Of a DNA stretch of 64,000 bases, positions 24,458-33,696 are shown piece by piece. The stretch spans positions 744,001 through 808,000 of the forward strand of contig JAOTRX010000002.1 of assembly GCA_030247675.1 (NCBI GenBank), written 5' to 3'. The notes below the pieces were generated by a model. That model had not been told where the DNA came from. It made no database searches and worked only from the letters and a program-made list of their open reading frames with translations. The translations under genes and the position numbers were made by a program. The DNA is from Desulforhopalus sp. GTDB lineage: Bacteria > Desulfobacterota > Desulfobulbia > Desulfobulbales > Desulfocapsaceae. The first letter of the stretch is position 1. Each line of letters opens with the position of its first letter.

Positions 24458-26457
24458 TGAATAAGTTTAAAGGAAGTCTTTCTTTCCTCAAACAATTCTG
24501 GCAGCACTTTCTTTTCGGGATACTTCTCGCATCGTTGTTTTATTTTTTCATTAAACAGAGCGCAACTGCAATTACAATTACCTTTAATGCCGACCAGGCC
24601 AGTGTAATGTCAGTTATCTCTTCTGGTACCATGATTGACAAAGAATATCGGGCGGGGCAGAGTAAGCAAACCTTCAAATTTGCAAAAATCGGCAAGAAGC
24701 GAACCATACGTCTCGATCCATTTTCTGAAGCCCCACGATCGGAAGACGGTATTTTAAAAGAGCAACGTATAACAATAAGCAGTATTTCGATAGAAAATTT
24801 GGGGGATGAAGTCTCAATTTCTGGGAGTGATCTCCTGAAGCATTTGGTGATTTCTTATCAGTTGAATCTTCAACAAACAGGGAATAGCCTGACAGTAAAG
24901 TCTACCTCTGATGATCCGCAATTATATCTTCGCTATCCACGACCTTCCAGACCTGTTGGGTATATAATAGTTTTATATTGTCTTGGTTTGATATTGCTTT
25001 TTTATATGCTTCGGATTGAAAAGGGCCGATCATCCGAGCAAGATACTAAAAGCAAATTATTCATGATCTTTGTCCTGCCATTATGTGCGGGAATATTTAT
25101 AAGTCAATCGTATTTGCAGCTGATACTGCTAAGTGTTCTGATAGTAGCACTCGTATATATATTTATCAGAACACTTAATGAACGTATTCATGCCAGAGAG
25201 ATTTTTTCGTCTCTTAAATATCTCATACCTATATCTGTTTTTATTCTGATTATCTTTACACCAGTCTTTCGGACAATATCTTCACTCAAATTTGTTGATG
25301 AACTGAAGGGGTTGTCTCTTTATGATAAGGAAAATCATGGTTATAATATAACTCAGAGAAGTATTAAGCAATTTCTCAAGAATTTTGAAGAAAGCTATTC
25401 TCAGTCGTATTATTTTAGAACAGAACTTCTGCACTATAATGCCAGCATTAAGTTGGGATTGTTTCATCACTCTCCCACTAAAAAGGCAATTATCGGGAAA
25501 GAAGGAATGTTCTTTGAAGGACATGGGATGCGACAGATTGAAGGAGAAAAGGTCGGATATATCGATACTATATCTGATTACCTCGGATTGTCTCCTTTTA
25601 CTGATCAAGAGCTGGAGCAATGGCGAATTGTCCTGGAAGAGCGCTATTATTGGCTGAAGGAACAAGGGATATCTTTTATATTTGCTATGGCGCCGGATAA
25701 GTCACAAATATACCCAGAATACTATCCTGATAAAATTAATTCAATCAAGGTTTCCCGGGAAACTCGCCGCTACGATCAGCTCGTTAATTACCTGAAAGAT
25801 AATTCCATAATACCAGTCGTCGATTTGCGTAAGGCGCTTTTAGACGTTAAAGAGCAGGCTGCTGCCGGGGCAGTTCCTCAACACATGCTGTTTTATCGCA
25901 CCGATGGTCACTGGAATGCCTATGGTGCTTTTTGGGCGTACCGGGCAATCGTAAACCAGATAAATGCCAGCTACCCAAAGTTTCAGGTACCGGTTGTTGA
26001 TATTGGCGACTTTGTTATTCATGAAAAGAAAGATATGGTTCATAAGGCATTTATGAACTTGATTGGGACAAAGAATGAAAGGGGTTTCTATGATACCTTT
26101 TTAACGTTGTTCCCAAAACCACATACTGTCCATGCCGCTCAGTCTGATTTTCTGCAAAAAGGTATCAATATTGACATAAGATGGAAAATAGTTACAAAGA
26201 CGAATAATAACGGACAGATTCCATTTCTCTTTATTGCCGGGGATTCATTTGGTCAGCAAATGGCCGGATACTTTAGTGTACACGCCAAACATATTATAGT
26301 TCGCCGGTTTGTAAATCATTTTGATCCGAATTTGATTAAGAGCGTACACACAAATGTTTATATTCATGAGATGTTAAATATGTACCTGCTTTACAAGGTA
26401 CCAGAGAATCCGGAAATAGTAAAAATGGCAAGAAAGAGAGCACTCGAAAGGTCATGA
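24457..26457 (+). CDS. AlgJ/AlgX-like SGNH acetyltransferase with extra membrane region
   Basis: 666 residues. An N-terminal helix (about 16-33), then an exported beta-rich region (35-165), then about four membrane helices (165-280). The C-terminal half is an AlgJ/AlgX-type SGNH domain: IGKEGMFFEGHG, DLRKALLDVK, FYRTDGHWNAYGAFW (Asp-His pair) and FLFIAGDSFGQQMAG (nucleophile Ser). Its partner AlgI is the overlapping upstream gene. The added N-terminal domain and helices make it much longer than ordinary AlgJ. It shares the AT-rich composition of algI, and a strong terminator follows. Confidence 0.85.
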   Translation: MNKFKGSLSFLKQFWQHFLFGILLASLFYFFIKQSATAITITFNADQASVMSVISSGTMIDKEYRAGQSKQTFKFAKIGKKRTIRLDPFSEAPRSEDGILKEQRITISSISIENLGDEVSISGSDLLKHLVISYQLNLQQTGNSLTVKSTSDDPQLYLRYPRPSRPVGYIIVLYCLGLILLFYMLRIEKGRSSEQDTKSKLFMIFVLPLCAGIFISQSYLQLILLSVLIVALVYIFIRTLNERIHAREIFSSLKYLIPISVFILIIFTPVFRTISSLKFVDELKGLSLYDKENHGYNITQRSIKQFLKNFEESYSQSYYFRTELLHYNASIKLGLFHHSPTKKAIIGKEGMFFEGHGMRQIEGEKVGYIDTISDYLGLSPFTDQELEQWRIVLEERYYWLKEQGISFIFAMAPDKSQIYPEYYPDKINSIKVSRETRRYDQLVNYLKDNSIIPVVDLRKALLDVKEQAAAGAVPQHMLFYRTDGHWNAYGAFWAYRAIVNQINASYPKFQVPVVDIGDFVIHEKKDMVHKAFMNLIGTKNERGFYDTFLTLFPKPHTVHAAQSDFLQKGINIDIRWKIVTKTNNNGQIPFLFIAGDSFGQQMAGYFSVHAKHIIVRRFVNHFDPNLIKSVHTNVYIHEMLNMYLLYKVPENPEIVKMARKRALERS

Positions 26458-26527
26458 TTGCGAGGAGACAGCTTGCTGATTTGCACTGGGCAAGAGTATC
26501 CTTGACGGCTTGCGATCGATCCAATAA

Positions 26528-26576
26528 ACACAAAAATGGCCCCTTGGCAGATACTGCCAAGGGGCCATTTTTGTGT
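26528..26576. terminator. Bidirectional terminator between algJ-like gene and dctM
   Basis: A perfect 22-bp stem (arms 26528-26549 and 26555-26576, core TGGCCCCTTGGCA) around the loop GATAC, with A-run on one side and T-run on the other. It can end both converging transcripts. Confidence 0.95.
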
Positions 26577-26591
26577 ATTTCTGATTGTTAC

Positions 26592-27905
26592 TTAATGCAT
26601 CATGTTGGGCAGTAGCAGCACCAGCTGAGGAAAGACCGAAAGGATGATTGTGCCGACCAGAACGGCCAGAGTGAAAGGGGCAATCCCCTTAAAGATCGAT
26701 TCGAGGGGGATTCCCCCCGGCAAGGTTCTCGCCACACCGTATACTACATAGACATTGAGGCCGACCGGCGGGGTGATGACCCCCATCTCGGTGACCAGGA
26801 CGATGATGATGCCGAACCAGATGGGATCAAAGCCCAGGCCGACGATCAGCGGGAAGAAGACCGGCACGGTAAGCATAACCAGGGCCAGGGAGTCCATGAA
26901 GCAGCCGCCGATAAAATAGACCATGACCACCATGCCGAAGATCAACAGCGGCGGCAGATGGAAGCCGCCGATCAGGTTGGCGATGTCGTAGGGAATGCGG
27001 GTCACCGCCAGGAACTTGCCGAGGACGGTGGCGCCGGCCACCAGCATCATGATCATGCAGGAGGTTCGCAGGGTCTCGTAGAGGGCATCAACAAAGGACT
27101 TCCAGGTCAGTTGTCGAAAGAGCAGGGCAACCGCCAGCACCCCGATGACCCCGACACCAGCCGCCTCGGTGGCGGTAAAGATACCGAAAAACAGGCCGCC
27201 GATGACCAGGAGGAAGACCAGCAGGGTCTCGCCCATGCCCGCCAAGGATTTGATTTTCTCCTTCCAGGTGAAAGCTTCGCCGCGCGGCCCATCTTCCGGC
27301 CGGAAAAAACACCAGATCATGACGGTGATAATAAACAGCACTGTCACCAGAAGGGCCGGGATAATCCCAGCCATAAAGAGTTTGCCGATGGATTGTTCGG
27401 TGAGGATGCCGTAGATGATAAGGACAACGCTCGGCGGCATGATCATTCCGAGGCCGCCACCAGCGGCCACCGACCCGGCAGCCAGGGCGTCGCTGTAGCC
27501 GAACTTGCGCATCTCCGGCAGACCAACGGTAGCCATGGTCGCAGCGGTTGCCGCGCTTGAGCCGCATACCGCGCCAAAGGCGGTACAGGCGGCAACGGTG
27601 GCGACGGCCAGGCCGCCCCGGGTGTGGCCAAGAAACTTATAGGCCGAGGAGTACAGTTTGGTGCTGATGCCGGAGTTAAAGGCCAGCTGACCCATGAGGA
27701 TGAAGAGCGGAATCGTCGTCAATCCATACGACGAAAAAACCTCGTAAAAATCCTTGGCCAGGAGATTCAGGCCGCCCTGCATCGAGCTGAGCACGGCAAA
27801 ACCGAGGACGCCGGCCATGGCCATGACGTAGGCCACCGGCATTCGCGTCATGAACATCGCGACCATGAGGACAATGCCAATTATGCCTGTTGTTGTGGGG
27901 CTCAT
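26592..27905 (-). CDS. dctM: TRAP transporter large permease (DctM)
   Basis: 437 residues, about 12 membrane helices. Typical DctM stretches are MTRMPVAYVMAMAGVLGF, IPLFILMGQLAFNSGISTKL, GAVCGSSAATAATMATVGLP, GGGLGMIMPPSVVLIIYGIL and ITPPVGLNVYVVYGVARTLP. With DctQ and DctP it takes up organic anions using Na+ in characterised members. The start overlaps the dctQ stop (ATGA). Substrate not determined. Confidence 0.94.
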   Translation of the reverse strand: MSPTTTGIIGIVLMVAMFMTRMPVAYVMAMAGVLGFAVLSSMQGGLNLLAKDFYEVFSSYGLTTIPLFILMGQLAFNSGISTKLYSSAYKFLGHTRGGLAVATVAACTAFGAVCGSSAATAATMATVGLPEMRKFGYSDALAAGSVAAGGGLGMIMPPSVVLIIYGILTEQSIGKLFMAGIIPALLVTVLFIITVMIWCFFRPEDGPRGEAFTWKEKIKSLAGMGETLLVFLLVIGGLFFGIFTATEAAGVGVIGVLAVALLFRQLTWKSFVDALYETLRTSCMIMMLVAGATVLGKFLAVTRIPYDIANLIGGFHLPPLLIFGMVVMVYFIGGCFMDSLALVMLTVPVFFPLIVGLGFDPIWFGIIIVLVTEMGVITPPVGLNVYVVYGVARTLPGGIPLESIFKGIAPFTLAVLVGTIILSVFPQLVLLLPNMMH

Positions 27906-28387
27906 GATTTCAAAAATTTTCTGAAGGTTTTAAGAATCGAAGAGAAAAAGACCAGGCAGAGGACCGCACAACAACATGCCAAGACATACACAATCACATA
28001 TTCAGGGAGGTGCAGGTTCATAGATACCTCACCGGAGGTCTTCAACCGTCCCCCGAAAAGAAACATCCGCCAGGTGACGACTACGAAGAGCGCAAGGCTG
28101 AGGCTCTCCGTACAGAGAAAGAGAAACAGGCGCAGGCGGGCCGGCAGCCTGCTGGTCAGCAGCTCGACCCCGACATGGCCCTTTCGTACTTGGGTGATCG
28201 GCAGAGCCAGGGCGACGGCAAAGACCCCCATGAAACTGACGAGTTCGACGGCCCCGAAGATCGGATGGCCGAGCAGTCGGCCTACGACATCGACGCAAGT
28301 AAGCACCGCCATGGCGAAAAGGAAGGCGGCGCCGAGCATCTTCAACCGTTCCGCGACAAAGATTACAAATTTATCGAAAGATTCCAT
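27902..28387 (-). CDS. dctQ: TRAP transporter small permease (DctQ)
   Basis: About 161 residues from the ATG at 28387, with four membrane helices. Family pattern: FLFAMAVLTCVDVVGRLLGH, GAVELVSFMGVFAVALALPI and RKGHVGVELLTSRLP. The open frame continues upstream to 28441, but that part overlaps a hairpin and adds residues unlike the family. GGAG lies 12 nt before the chosen start. Confidence 0.88.
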   Translation of the reverse strand: MESFDKFVIFVAERLKMLGAAFLFAMAVLTCVDVVGRLLGHPIFGAVELVSFMGVFAVALALPITQVRKGHVGVELLTSRLPARLRLFLFLCTESLSLALFVVVTWRMFLFGGRLKTSGEVSMNLHLPEYVIVYVLACCCAVLCLVFFSSILKTFRKFLKS

Positions 28388-28424
28388 CAGAACCAGTATC
28401 TCCACGAAGAAAAACCGCCAAAAC

Positions 28425-28454
28425 ACAACCGGCGGGAACAAGCCCGCCGGTTGT
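28425..28454 (-). promoter_or_regulatory. Intercistronic stem-loop between dctP and dctQ
   Basis: A perfect 12-bp GC-rich stem (ACAACCGGCGGG/CCCGCCGGTTGT, loop of six) lies about 24 nt after the dctP stop. No T-run follows, so it is more likely an RNA-stabilising or partly terminating element that raises binding-protein mRNA over permease mRNA. Confidence 0.65.
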
Positions 28455-28477
28455 ATATCATACTGTGGCGAATCCTG

Positions 28478-29497
28478 CTATTTGTTTGCCTGCAGTGATG
28501 CCTTGATGGTGCTGATTACCTTCGGTCCGTCGATGCCTTTCTTGCTGAGACCTTCGGCAAAGGCATCAATAGCGGGAACGACGGCTGCCGCCCAGCGCTC
28601 GGATTCCCCCGCGTCCAGGTCAATAGCCGCATTGCCGGGCTTTTTCAGGAAGGCCTCGGCCCCGGCCTTGTCGCTATCATCCCAGGCCTGACCATGTTTG
28701 ACGATCCATTCCTTGTTGATGGCCTCAATGGCCTGCTGATCTTTGGCATCGATCGCCGCCCATTTGTCCTTGTTCATGGCAACGAAGAAGGTGGTGGTAT
28801 AGGCGCAGGAATAGTGGCGAATCAGATATTTGGTTACCTCTCCCAACTTCCAGCCGAGGTTGGATTCCACTGGATGGGCACTGCCGTCGACCACGCCTTT
28901 CTCAAGGCTCTCGTAGGAGTCGCTCATGCCCATAGCGACAGGGGTGGCCCCAAGGGCCTTGACCATTTCGGCACTCATGCCGGTCGAACGTATTCTCAGG
29001 CCCTTTAGGTCTTCAAGAGTTTTGACTTCCTTATTTCTGGTGCAGATCAGGCCCGGGCCGTGGGCATGCAGATACATCAGTTTGGTATCCTTGAAATCGT
29101 TGGCGTTGAGCTTGCTGTAGGCATCGTTAATGACCTTGGTGGCGACGACTCCCGATGGATATCCGAAGGGCAGGTCAAAGGCGGAAACTATCGGGAATCT
29201 GCCGGCGGTATATGCGGCCACGGAGAAACCGATATCGGCGATGCCGTCGGCCACGCCGTCATAGATCTGTTTGTCTTTCAGGAGGCTGCCGCCCGGATAG
29301 TATTCGATTTTCACGCGGCCTTCGGTTTTTGCTTCAACCGCCTTGCACCATTCTTCGGCCAGTTTGCTCTGCACATGGGTCGGCGGAAAGAAGTTGGCGT
29401 ATTTCAAGGTGACGGCAGCAGCAGAGGAATAGGTCGGGGTGGCGAGCAGAGCCCAAAGTGCCACAACCAAGGTTCCGGAACAGAAAATTTTCTTCAT
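28478..29497 (-). CDS. dctP: TRAP transporter substrate-binding protein (DctP)
   Basis: 339 residues from the ATG at 29497 (AAAGGAGC upstream). A signal peptide (MKKIFCSGTLVVALWALLAT, cut near SSAAA) precedes a DctP fold: VTLKYANFFPPTHVQSKLAE, GRVKIEYYPGGSLLKDKQIY, GLRIRSTGMSAEMVKALGAT and PVAMGMSDSYESLEKGVVDG. The Arg in LRIRSTG is the conserved carboxylate-binding residue of the family. Periplasmic partner of DctQM. Confidence 0.94.
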   Translation of the reverse strand: MKKIFCSGTLVVALWALLATPTYSSAAAVTLKYANFFPPTHVQSKLAEEWCKAVEAKTEGRVKIEYYPGGSLLKDKQIYDGVADGIADIGFSVAAYTAGRFPIVSAFDLPFGYPSGVVATKVINDAYSKLNANDFKDTKLMYLHAHGPGLICTRNKEVKTLEDLKGLRIRSTGMSAEMVKALGATPVAMGMSDSYESLEKGVVDGSAHPVESNLGWKLGEVTKYLIRHYSCAYTTTFFVAMNKDKWAAIDAKDQQAIEAINKEWIVKHGQAWDDSDKAGAEAFLKKPGNAAIDLDAGESERWAAAVVPAIDAFAEGLSKKGIDGPKVISTIKASLQANK

Positions 29498-29970
29498 CGT
29501 ACAAGCTCCTTTGTAGTTTTGCTGTTGATTTCCAGGCGCCGCTTTCTGCTTTCCCGGCACCCCTCCTGTATTCGTGAATGCAGAAACGTGTGCAGTCTAC
29601 TTTTCCTCTCCGCAGAAAGACAAGTCCAGATTGCCTTTTTACCTTACTACCGCCATTTCTGCCAATCTATCCGTTGAAAAAAATACTGCCTTGTTCCATG
29701 CCCGGATAAGACCGGGGGCATTTTCAATGCACAAGGGGTGGGGAAAAACCGTACTGGGGCGATTGTGCCTCTGCGGTTTGCCGAAAAAAATTAAACAAAT
29801 GGTCTGTAACCAATTGCCGTTGTTAATATAACCGCCGACGCCGCAGTACCACAAAGTGCGGCAGAAATTTTCTTGTAATTGCTGGGAATTTGCAAAAGGC
29901 CATCATTTTAATGTACTATTTTAAGTAGAGATTAATTTCCCCTATGGAATTAAATGCAACTGGAGGATCT
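29498..29970. other. Divergent intergenic region dctP / chemoreceptor
   Basis: 473 bp between a leftward and a rightward gene. It should hold both promoters. I see AT-rich stretches near 29780-29930 but no consensus pair or sigma-54 site with correct spacing, and no gene. Confidence 0.45.
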
Positions 29971-31974
29971 ATGAAAATCAAAATGGCATCGATCAAGTTC
30001 AGGCTTGTGGCGGGCGGCATCACCTTGGTTCTTCTTCCCCTCGTTATTATCAGCGTGCTGTCTACGATAAAATCCTCTACCGCCCTTTCGGAAATTTCAA
30101 AAACTCAAGCCAAAACAATCGCATCCGATCTAGCCCTTTTGACCGACAGCATCCTCAGTGAAGAAATGAAGGTGGCGCAGGTGTTTGCGGCCGACGAGCA
30201 GATAGTTGATTTGCTCAGTCAATTCAAGCAGAGTGGCGCCGGCGGGGTAAGCGACAAATTGGCGAAAATGTATGTAAAGCTGGGGAAGCAATTTTCTCCT
30301 TTGGGCGAAGGCTATCAAGGAATTTTTGTCAGCGATAGCGAAGGAAATCTGCTTACCGGGGTTTTGGAAGGAGGCAAGGAATATAAGGGCAGCAATGTTG
30401 CCGACCGTGGCTATTTCCAGGCTGCCAAGGCAACCGGCAAAACAACTATTGGTGATATCAGCCGGTCGAAGACCACGGACAAGTTGATTTCTGTCATCTG
30501 TGTTCCAGTAAAATCCCAGACAAACGACTTTATTGGCGCTGTCGGCCTGGTGCTGAAGGTGGAATTCCTCACGAAACTCGTCTCCAGCCGGAAGATCGGT
30601 CAATCCGGATATGGCTTCATGACCGATAAAAACGGTATTATCCTTGCTCATCCTGTCCCCGAACACATCCTGTCGCTCGACGTGAAAAAGCTTGCCGGCA
30701 TGGAAGAGTTTGTCAAAAAGCTGCTGAATGGTGAAAAAGGCGTTGAATCCTACAATTTCAAGGGTGTCGACAAGATTGCCGGTTACGCCCCGTTGACCGT
30801 TACCGGCTGGTATATTGCTGCAACCCAGGATGCCGAGGAGATCCTGATGGCAGCAAACTCTATTCGCAATCTCAGCTTGATAGTATCCCTGGTGGCCATG
30901 GCGCTGACCATCGTCATCGTTGCCTATGCCGCCGGTCTCATTGTTAAACCGCTGAACAGGGCCATTGTCAGCCTCAAGGATATTGCCGAAGGTGAGGGGG
31001 ATTTGACGATGCGGCTTGATGCCCGGTCAAAGGATGAAGTCGGCGAACTTGGTTTCTGGTTCAACACCTTTATCGAAAAACTCCAGGGGATTGTCAAAAA
31101 GATTGCCGGCAACTCGGTGCTGGTGGACAGCTCGTCCAACCAGCTCTCGGCGATAGCCAAAGAGTTGTCCTCCGGCGCGGAAGACACCTCGCATCGGGCG
31201 GCCAATGTCGCGACCGCCTCGGAGGAGATGAGTGCCAATCTGAACAACGTCGCCGCCGCCATGGAACAGTCTTCGACCAATACCAATATGGTGGCCTCGG
31301 CGGCTGAGGAAATGACCTCAACGATCAATGAGATTGCCGAGAATGCCGAGAGGGCAAAAAATATTTCAAGTCAGGCGGTTGCGCAGGCAACCAGCGCCTC
31401 GGAAAAAATGCAGGAACTCGGCAAGGCAGCCGAAAAAATCGGCAAGGTTACCGAAACGATAACCGAGATATCCGAGCAGACCAACCTCCTGGCCCTCAAT
31501 GCGACGATCGAGGCCGCCCGTGCTGGCGACGCGGGCAAGGGCTTTGCCGTTGTTGCCAATGAAATTAAGGATCTCGCCAAGCAGACTGCCCAGGCCACCC
31601 TGGATATTAAGAGTCAGATCGACGATGTGCAGCGGACGACAAAATCCACCGTCGTTGAGATCAACCAGATCTCCGAGGTAATCAGCGGGGTCAATGATAT
31701 CGTGGCGACGATTGCCGCGGCGGTTGAAGAGCAGTCCGCGGCAACCAAGGAGATTGCCAATAATATTTCCCAGGCGAGTCAAGGCATCCAGGAGGTCAAT
31801 GAAAATGTCAGCCAGAGTTCGGCGGTGGCCGGGCAAATTTCCCAGGACATTGCCCAGGTAAATCTGGCCGCAACGGGAATTTCCGGTGGCAGCAAGCAGG
31901 TCCAGACCAGCTCGGAGGATCTGCAGCGTATGGCCAAGGAGCTGAATGCCATTGTCGGCAGTTTTAAGGTCTGA
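29971..31974 (+). CDS. Methyl-accepting chemotaxis protein with Cache sensor
   Basis: 667 residues from the ATG at 29971 (GGAGG upstream). Membrane helix at about 10-32, extracytoplasmic double-Cache region to about 285 (GVLEGGKEYKGSNVADRGYF, GQSGYGFMTDKNGIILAHPV), second helix at about 300-325, HAMP, then the signalling domain with hairpin tip ITEISEQTNLLALNATIEAA and RAGDAGKGFAVVANEIKDLA. Glu/Gln-rich flanking helices could be methylated. No CheR pentapeptide is seen at the end (IVGSFKV). It may feed the chemosensory operon at 33-41 kb. Confidence 0.93.
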   Translation: MKIKMASIKFRLVAGGITLVLLPLVIISVLSTIKSSTALSEISKTQAKTIASDLALLTDSILSEEMKVAQVFAADEQIVDLLSQFKQSGAGGVSDKLAKMYVKLGKQFSPLGEGYQGIFVSDSEGNLLTGVLEGGKEYKGSNVADRGYFQAAKATGKTTIGDISRSKTTDKLISVICVPVKSQTNDFIGAVGLVLKVEFLTKLVSSRKIGQSGYGFMTDKNGIILAHPVPEHILSLDVKKLAGMEEFVKKLLNGEKGVESYNFKGVDKIAGYAPLTVTGWYIAATQDAEEILMAANSIRNLSLIVSLVAMALTIVIVAYAAGLIVKPLNRAIVSLKDIAEGEGDLTMRLDARSKDEVGELGFWFNTFIEKLQGIVKKIAGNSVLVDSSSNQLSAIAKELSSGAEDTSHRAANVATASEEMSANLNNVAAAMEQSSTNTNMVASAAEEMTSTINEIAENAERAKNISSQAVAQATSASEKMQELGKAAEKIGKVTETITEISEQTNLLALNATIEAARAGDAGKGFAVVANEIKDLAKQTAQATLDIKSQIDDVQRTTKSTVVEINQISEVISGVNDIVATIAAAVEEQSAATKEIANNISQASQGIQEVNENVSQSSAVAGQISQDIAQVNLAATGISGGSKQVQTSSEDLQRMAKELNAIVGSFKV

Positions 31975-32372
31975 CGGCCGGTCAGCGGCCTAGCCGTTGA
32001 CCAATGCCGCTTTTTACTGAAGAGTTGATTGTAGCTGCGACGCGGTGCGGTTTCTCGCCGTCCCGTGCTGGACTGCCTCGTCGCAGCTTGTTTCAGCTCT
32101 GTTTCCATCTTCAATTAGAAGCGGCAGTATTCATACATATTCCTGCCTATGCCCCGGCTGCTTCTTTGCCGATTTGCCGGCGGCCAACTCCCCGCATCAT
32201 TCGCATAGTGATGGTGATCCTTAGACTATCAAGAAAAAGAATCTCATCCCAAAAAGATTTTGATCTTTGACTCGTGAGATGCTACTTTCAGGCGAAGATA
32301 TCGAACTGATTCTATTAGGCAATTATCCACCGAACCAATTTAAATGCTTTTTCCGGAAGAAATCGAAGCCAT
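31975..32372. other. Intergenic region, nothing identified
   Basis: About 400 bp between the chemoreceptor and the CheY-like gene. A small GGCCG/CGGCC hairpin follows the chemoreceptor stop. I see no supported gene. Confidence 0.4.
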
Positions 32373-32747
32373 ATGCCACAGCCCCGGGTAGTTTTACTTG
32401 TCGATGACGATACTATTTGTCTGGCAATTGCCGAATCGATGGTGAAGTCCTTCGGCTTTTCGACCCTGATTGCTCGTGACGGATTTGAGGCACTGGCCGT
32501 TTTTCAGGCGCATAAAGAGGCAATAGCCTGTGTTGTCCTGGATATTGAGATGCCGCGCATGGACGGCATCGCGACGTTTCAGCAACTAAAGCAAATACGT
32601 GAAGATATCTGCGTCATCATCGCCTCAGGCTATCTTGGCGAGGCCAACATGGCCAAGCTGGTTCCCCTGCACCCCGCAGGATATCTGCGCAAGCCGTTAG
32701 CCTATCAGACCTTTACCAGCATGTTGGAAAAATGCATCAACAGGTGA
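32373..32747 (+). CDS. Single-domain response regulator (CheY-like)
   Basis: 124 residues. Receiver motifs: VVLLVDDDTICLAIAESMVK, phospho-acceptor Asp in CVVLDIEMPRMDGIATF, IIASGYLGE and the conserved Lys in YLRKPLAYQTF. No output domain. It lies convergent with the chemosensory operon and downstream of a chemoreceptor, so a role in that pathway is plausible. Confidence 0.88.
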   Translation: MPQPRVVLLVDDDTICLAIAESMVKSFGFSTLIARDGFEALAVFQAHKEAIACVVLDIEMPRMDGIATFQQLKQIREDICVIIASGYLGEANMAKLVPLHPAGYLRKPLAYQTFTSMLEKCINR

Positions 32748-32799
32748 TCTTGGGCTGGGCCGATTTCCAATAGGGCACCTTGCCGCTTTGTCTGCCAAT

Positions 32800-32853
32800 T
32801 CGTACCCCAGGGGCACAAGCTTCGTATGTGCGGACGAAGCTGCTGGACTCAGC
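32800..32853 (+). repeat. Dispersed palindromic element, copy 3 (degenerate)
   Basis: TACCCCAGGGGCACAAG, CTTCGTATGTGCGGACGAAG, CTGCTGGACTCAGC follow the consensus order with more changes than the other copies. It is directly followed by copy 4, forming a tandem pair in the gap between two converging genes. Confidence 0.65.
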
Positions 32854-32857
32854 GAAA

Positions 32858-32912
32858 TACCGCAAGGGCATATGTTTCGTGTGAGCGGGCGAGCCGCGCC
32901 ACTCAGCTTTAT
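32858..32912 (+). repeat. Dispersed palindromic element, copy 4
   Basis: TACCGCAAGGGCATATG, TTTCGTGTGAGCGGGCGAG and CCGCGCCACTCAGCTTTA match the consensus. It ends two bases before the stop codon of the response regulator gene on the minus strand. Confidence 0.75.
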
Positions 32913-32913
32913 T

Positions 32914-33696
32914 TTATTTTGTTTCGGGTTTACCAAAAAGGTCGGGGTATAGGGTTTTCGCACAATCCGGGCAGATACCATGGCTGAACCGGGCATTGGA
33001 GTGGTCGCCGATATATGCCTCGATCTGTTGCCAGAAACCACTGTCTTGGCGGATTTTCTTGCAGTTGGCGCAGATCGGGATCAGGCCGCTCAAGGTTTTG
33101 ACGCTTGCCAGGGCCTCCTCCAGCCGCGCATTGGCCTCTGTCAGCTTTTTTTGGGTGATCAGCAATTCCCGGTTTTGCCGGTAGGCATTTTCATAGGTGG
33201 ACAACAGCAGGTCGAGGATCTGTAGCGGCTGAGCGTTGATGAGGTAGTCTTTTCCGGAGAAAGACACCTTGATGTTCATCACTGTTTCCGGTTTGTTGCG
33301 CAGCCCGGCATTGGCGATAAGATGCTCGATGCGTGAGACGATATAGGTTTCATCGAAGGGTTTGGTGATAAAGTTGCTGGCGCCGGCCGCAAGTCCTTTG
33401 ATGACATCCGTCGGTTCGGCGAGGGAGGTGATGAGAATCACCGGTACTTTCCGCAACTTGTCGTCGGCCCTGATATGTTTGCAGAGTTCGTATCCGTCCA
33501 TCTCCGGCATTACGATGTCGGTGACGACGATGTCCGGCAGCTGTCTCCGCATGGAAAACATTGCCTCCCGGCCATTGGCGGCAGTGGAGACCCGAAAATT
33601 CCTTTTTTCAAGGATATATCGCAATTTCTCGGCCTGGGTCTTGCTGTCTTCGACAATGAGGATGTTAAGCTGAGTCCTCTGTGCTGTATCGTTCAT
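32914..33696 (-). CDS. Response regulator with C-terminal Cys-rich domain
   Basis: 260 residues. A receiver domain (about 10-125: ILIVEDSKTQAEKLRYILEK, phospho-acceptor in DIVVTDIVMPEMDGYELCKH, Lys in NFITKPFDETYIV) is followed by a helical linker. The C-terminus is LIPICANCKKIRQDSGFWQQ, then the stretch ending HGICPDCAKTLYPDLF. The C-x2-C and C-x2-C pairs look like a zinc site; such tails are frequent in signalling proteins of this group but their function is not known. It overlaps cheB by 4 nt and is the last gene of the chemosensory operon. Confidence 0.88.
   Translation of the reverse strand: MNDTAQRTQLNILIVEDSKTQAEKLRYILEKRNFRVSTAANGREAMFSMRRQLPDIVVTDIVMPEMDGYELCKHIRADDKLRKVPVILITSLAEPTDVIKGLAAGASNFITKPFDETYIVSRIEHLIANAGLRNKPETVMNIKVSFSGKDYLINAQPLQILDLLLSTYENAYRQNRELLITQKKLTEANARLEEALASVKTLSGLIPICANCKKIRQDSGFWQQIEAYIGDHSNARFSHGICPDCAKTLYPDLFGKPETK

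Noticed and set aside
26528..26576. Terminal inverted repeat of a mobile element
   Set aside because: The perfect 22-bp stem with flanking A and T runs between converging genes is a standard bidirectional terminator. No transposase is nearby.
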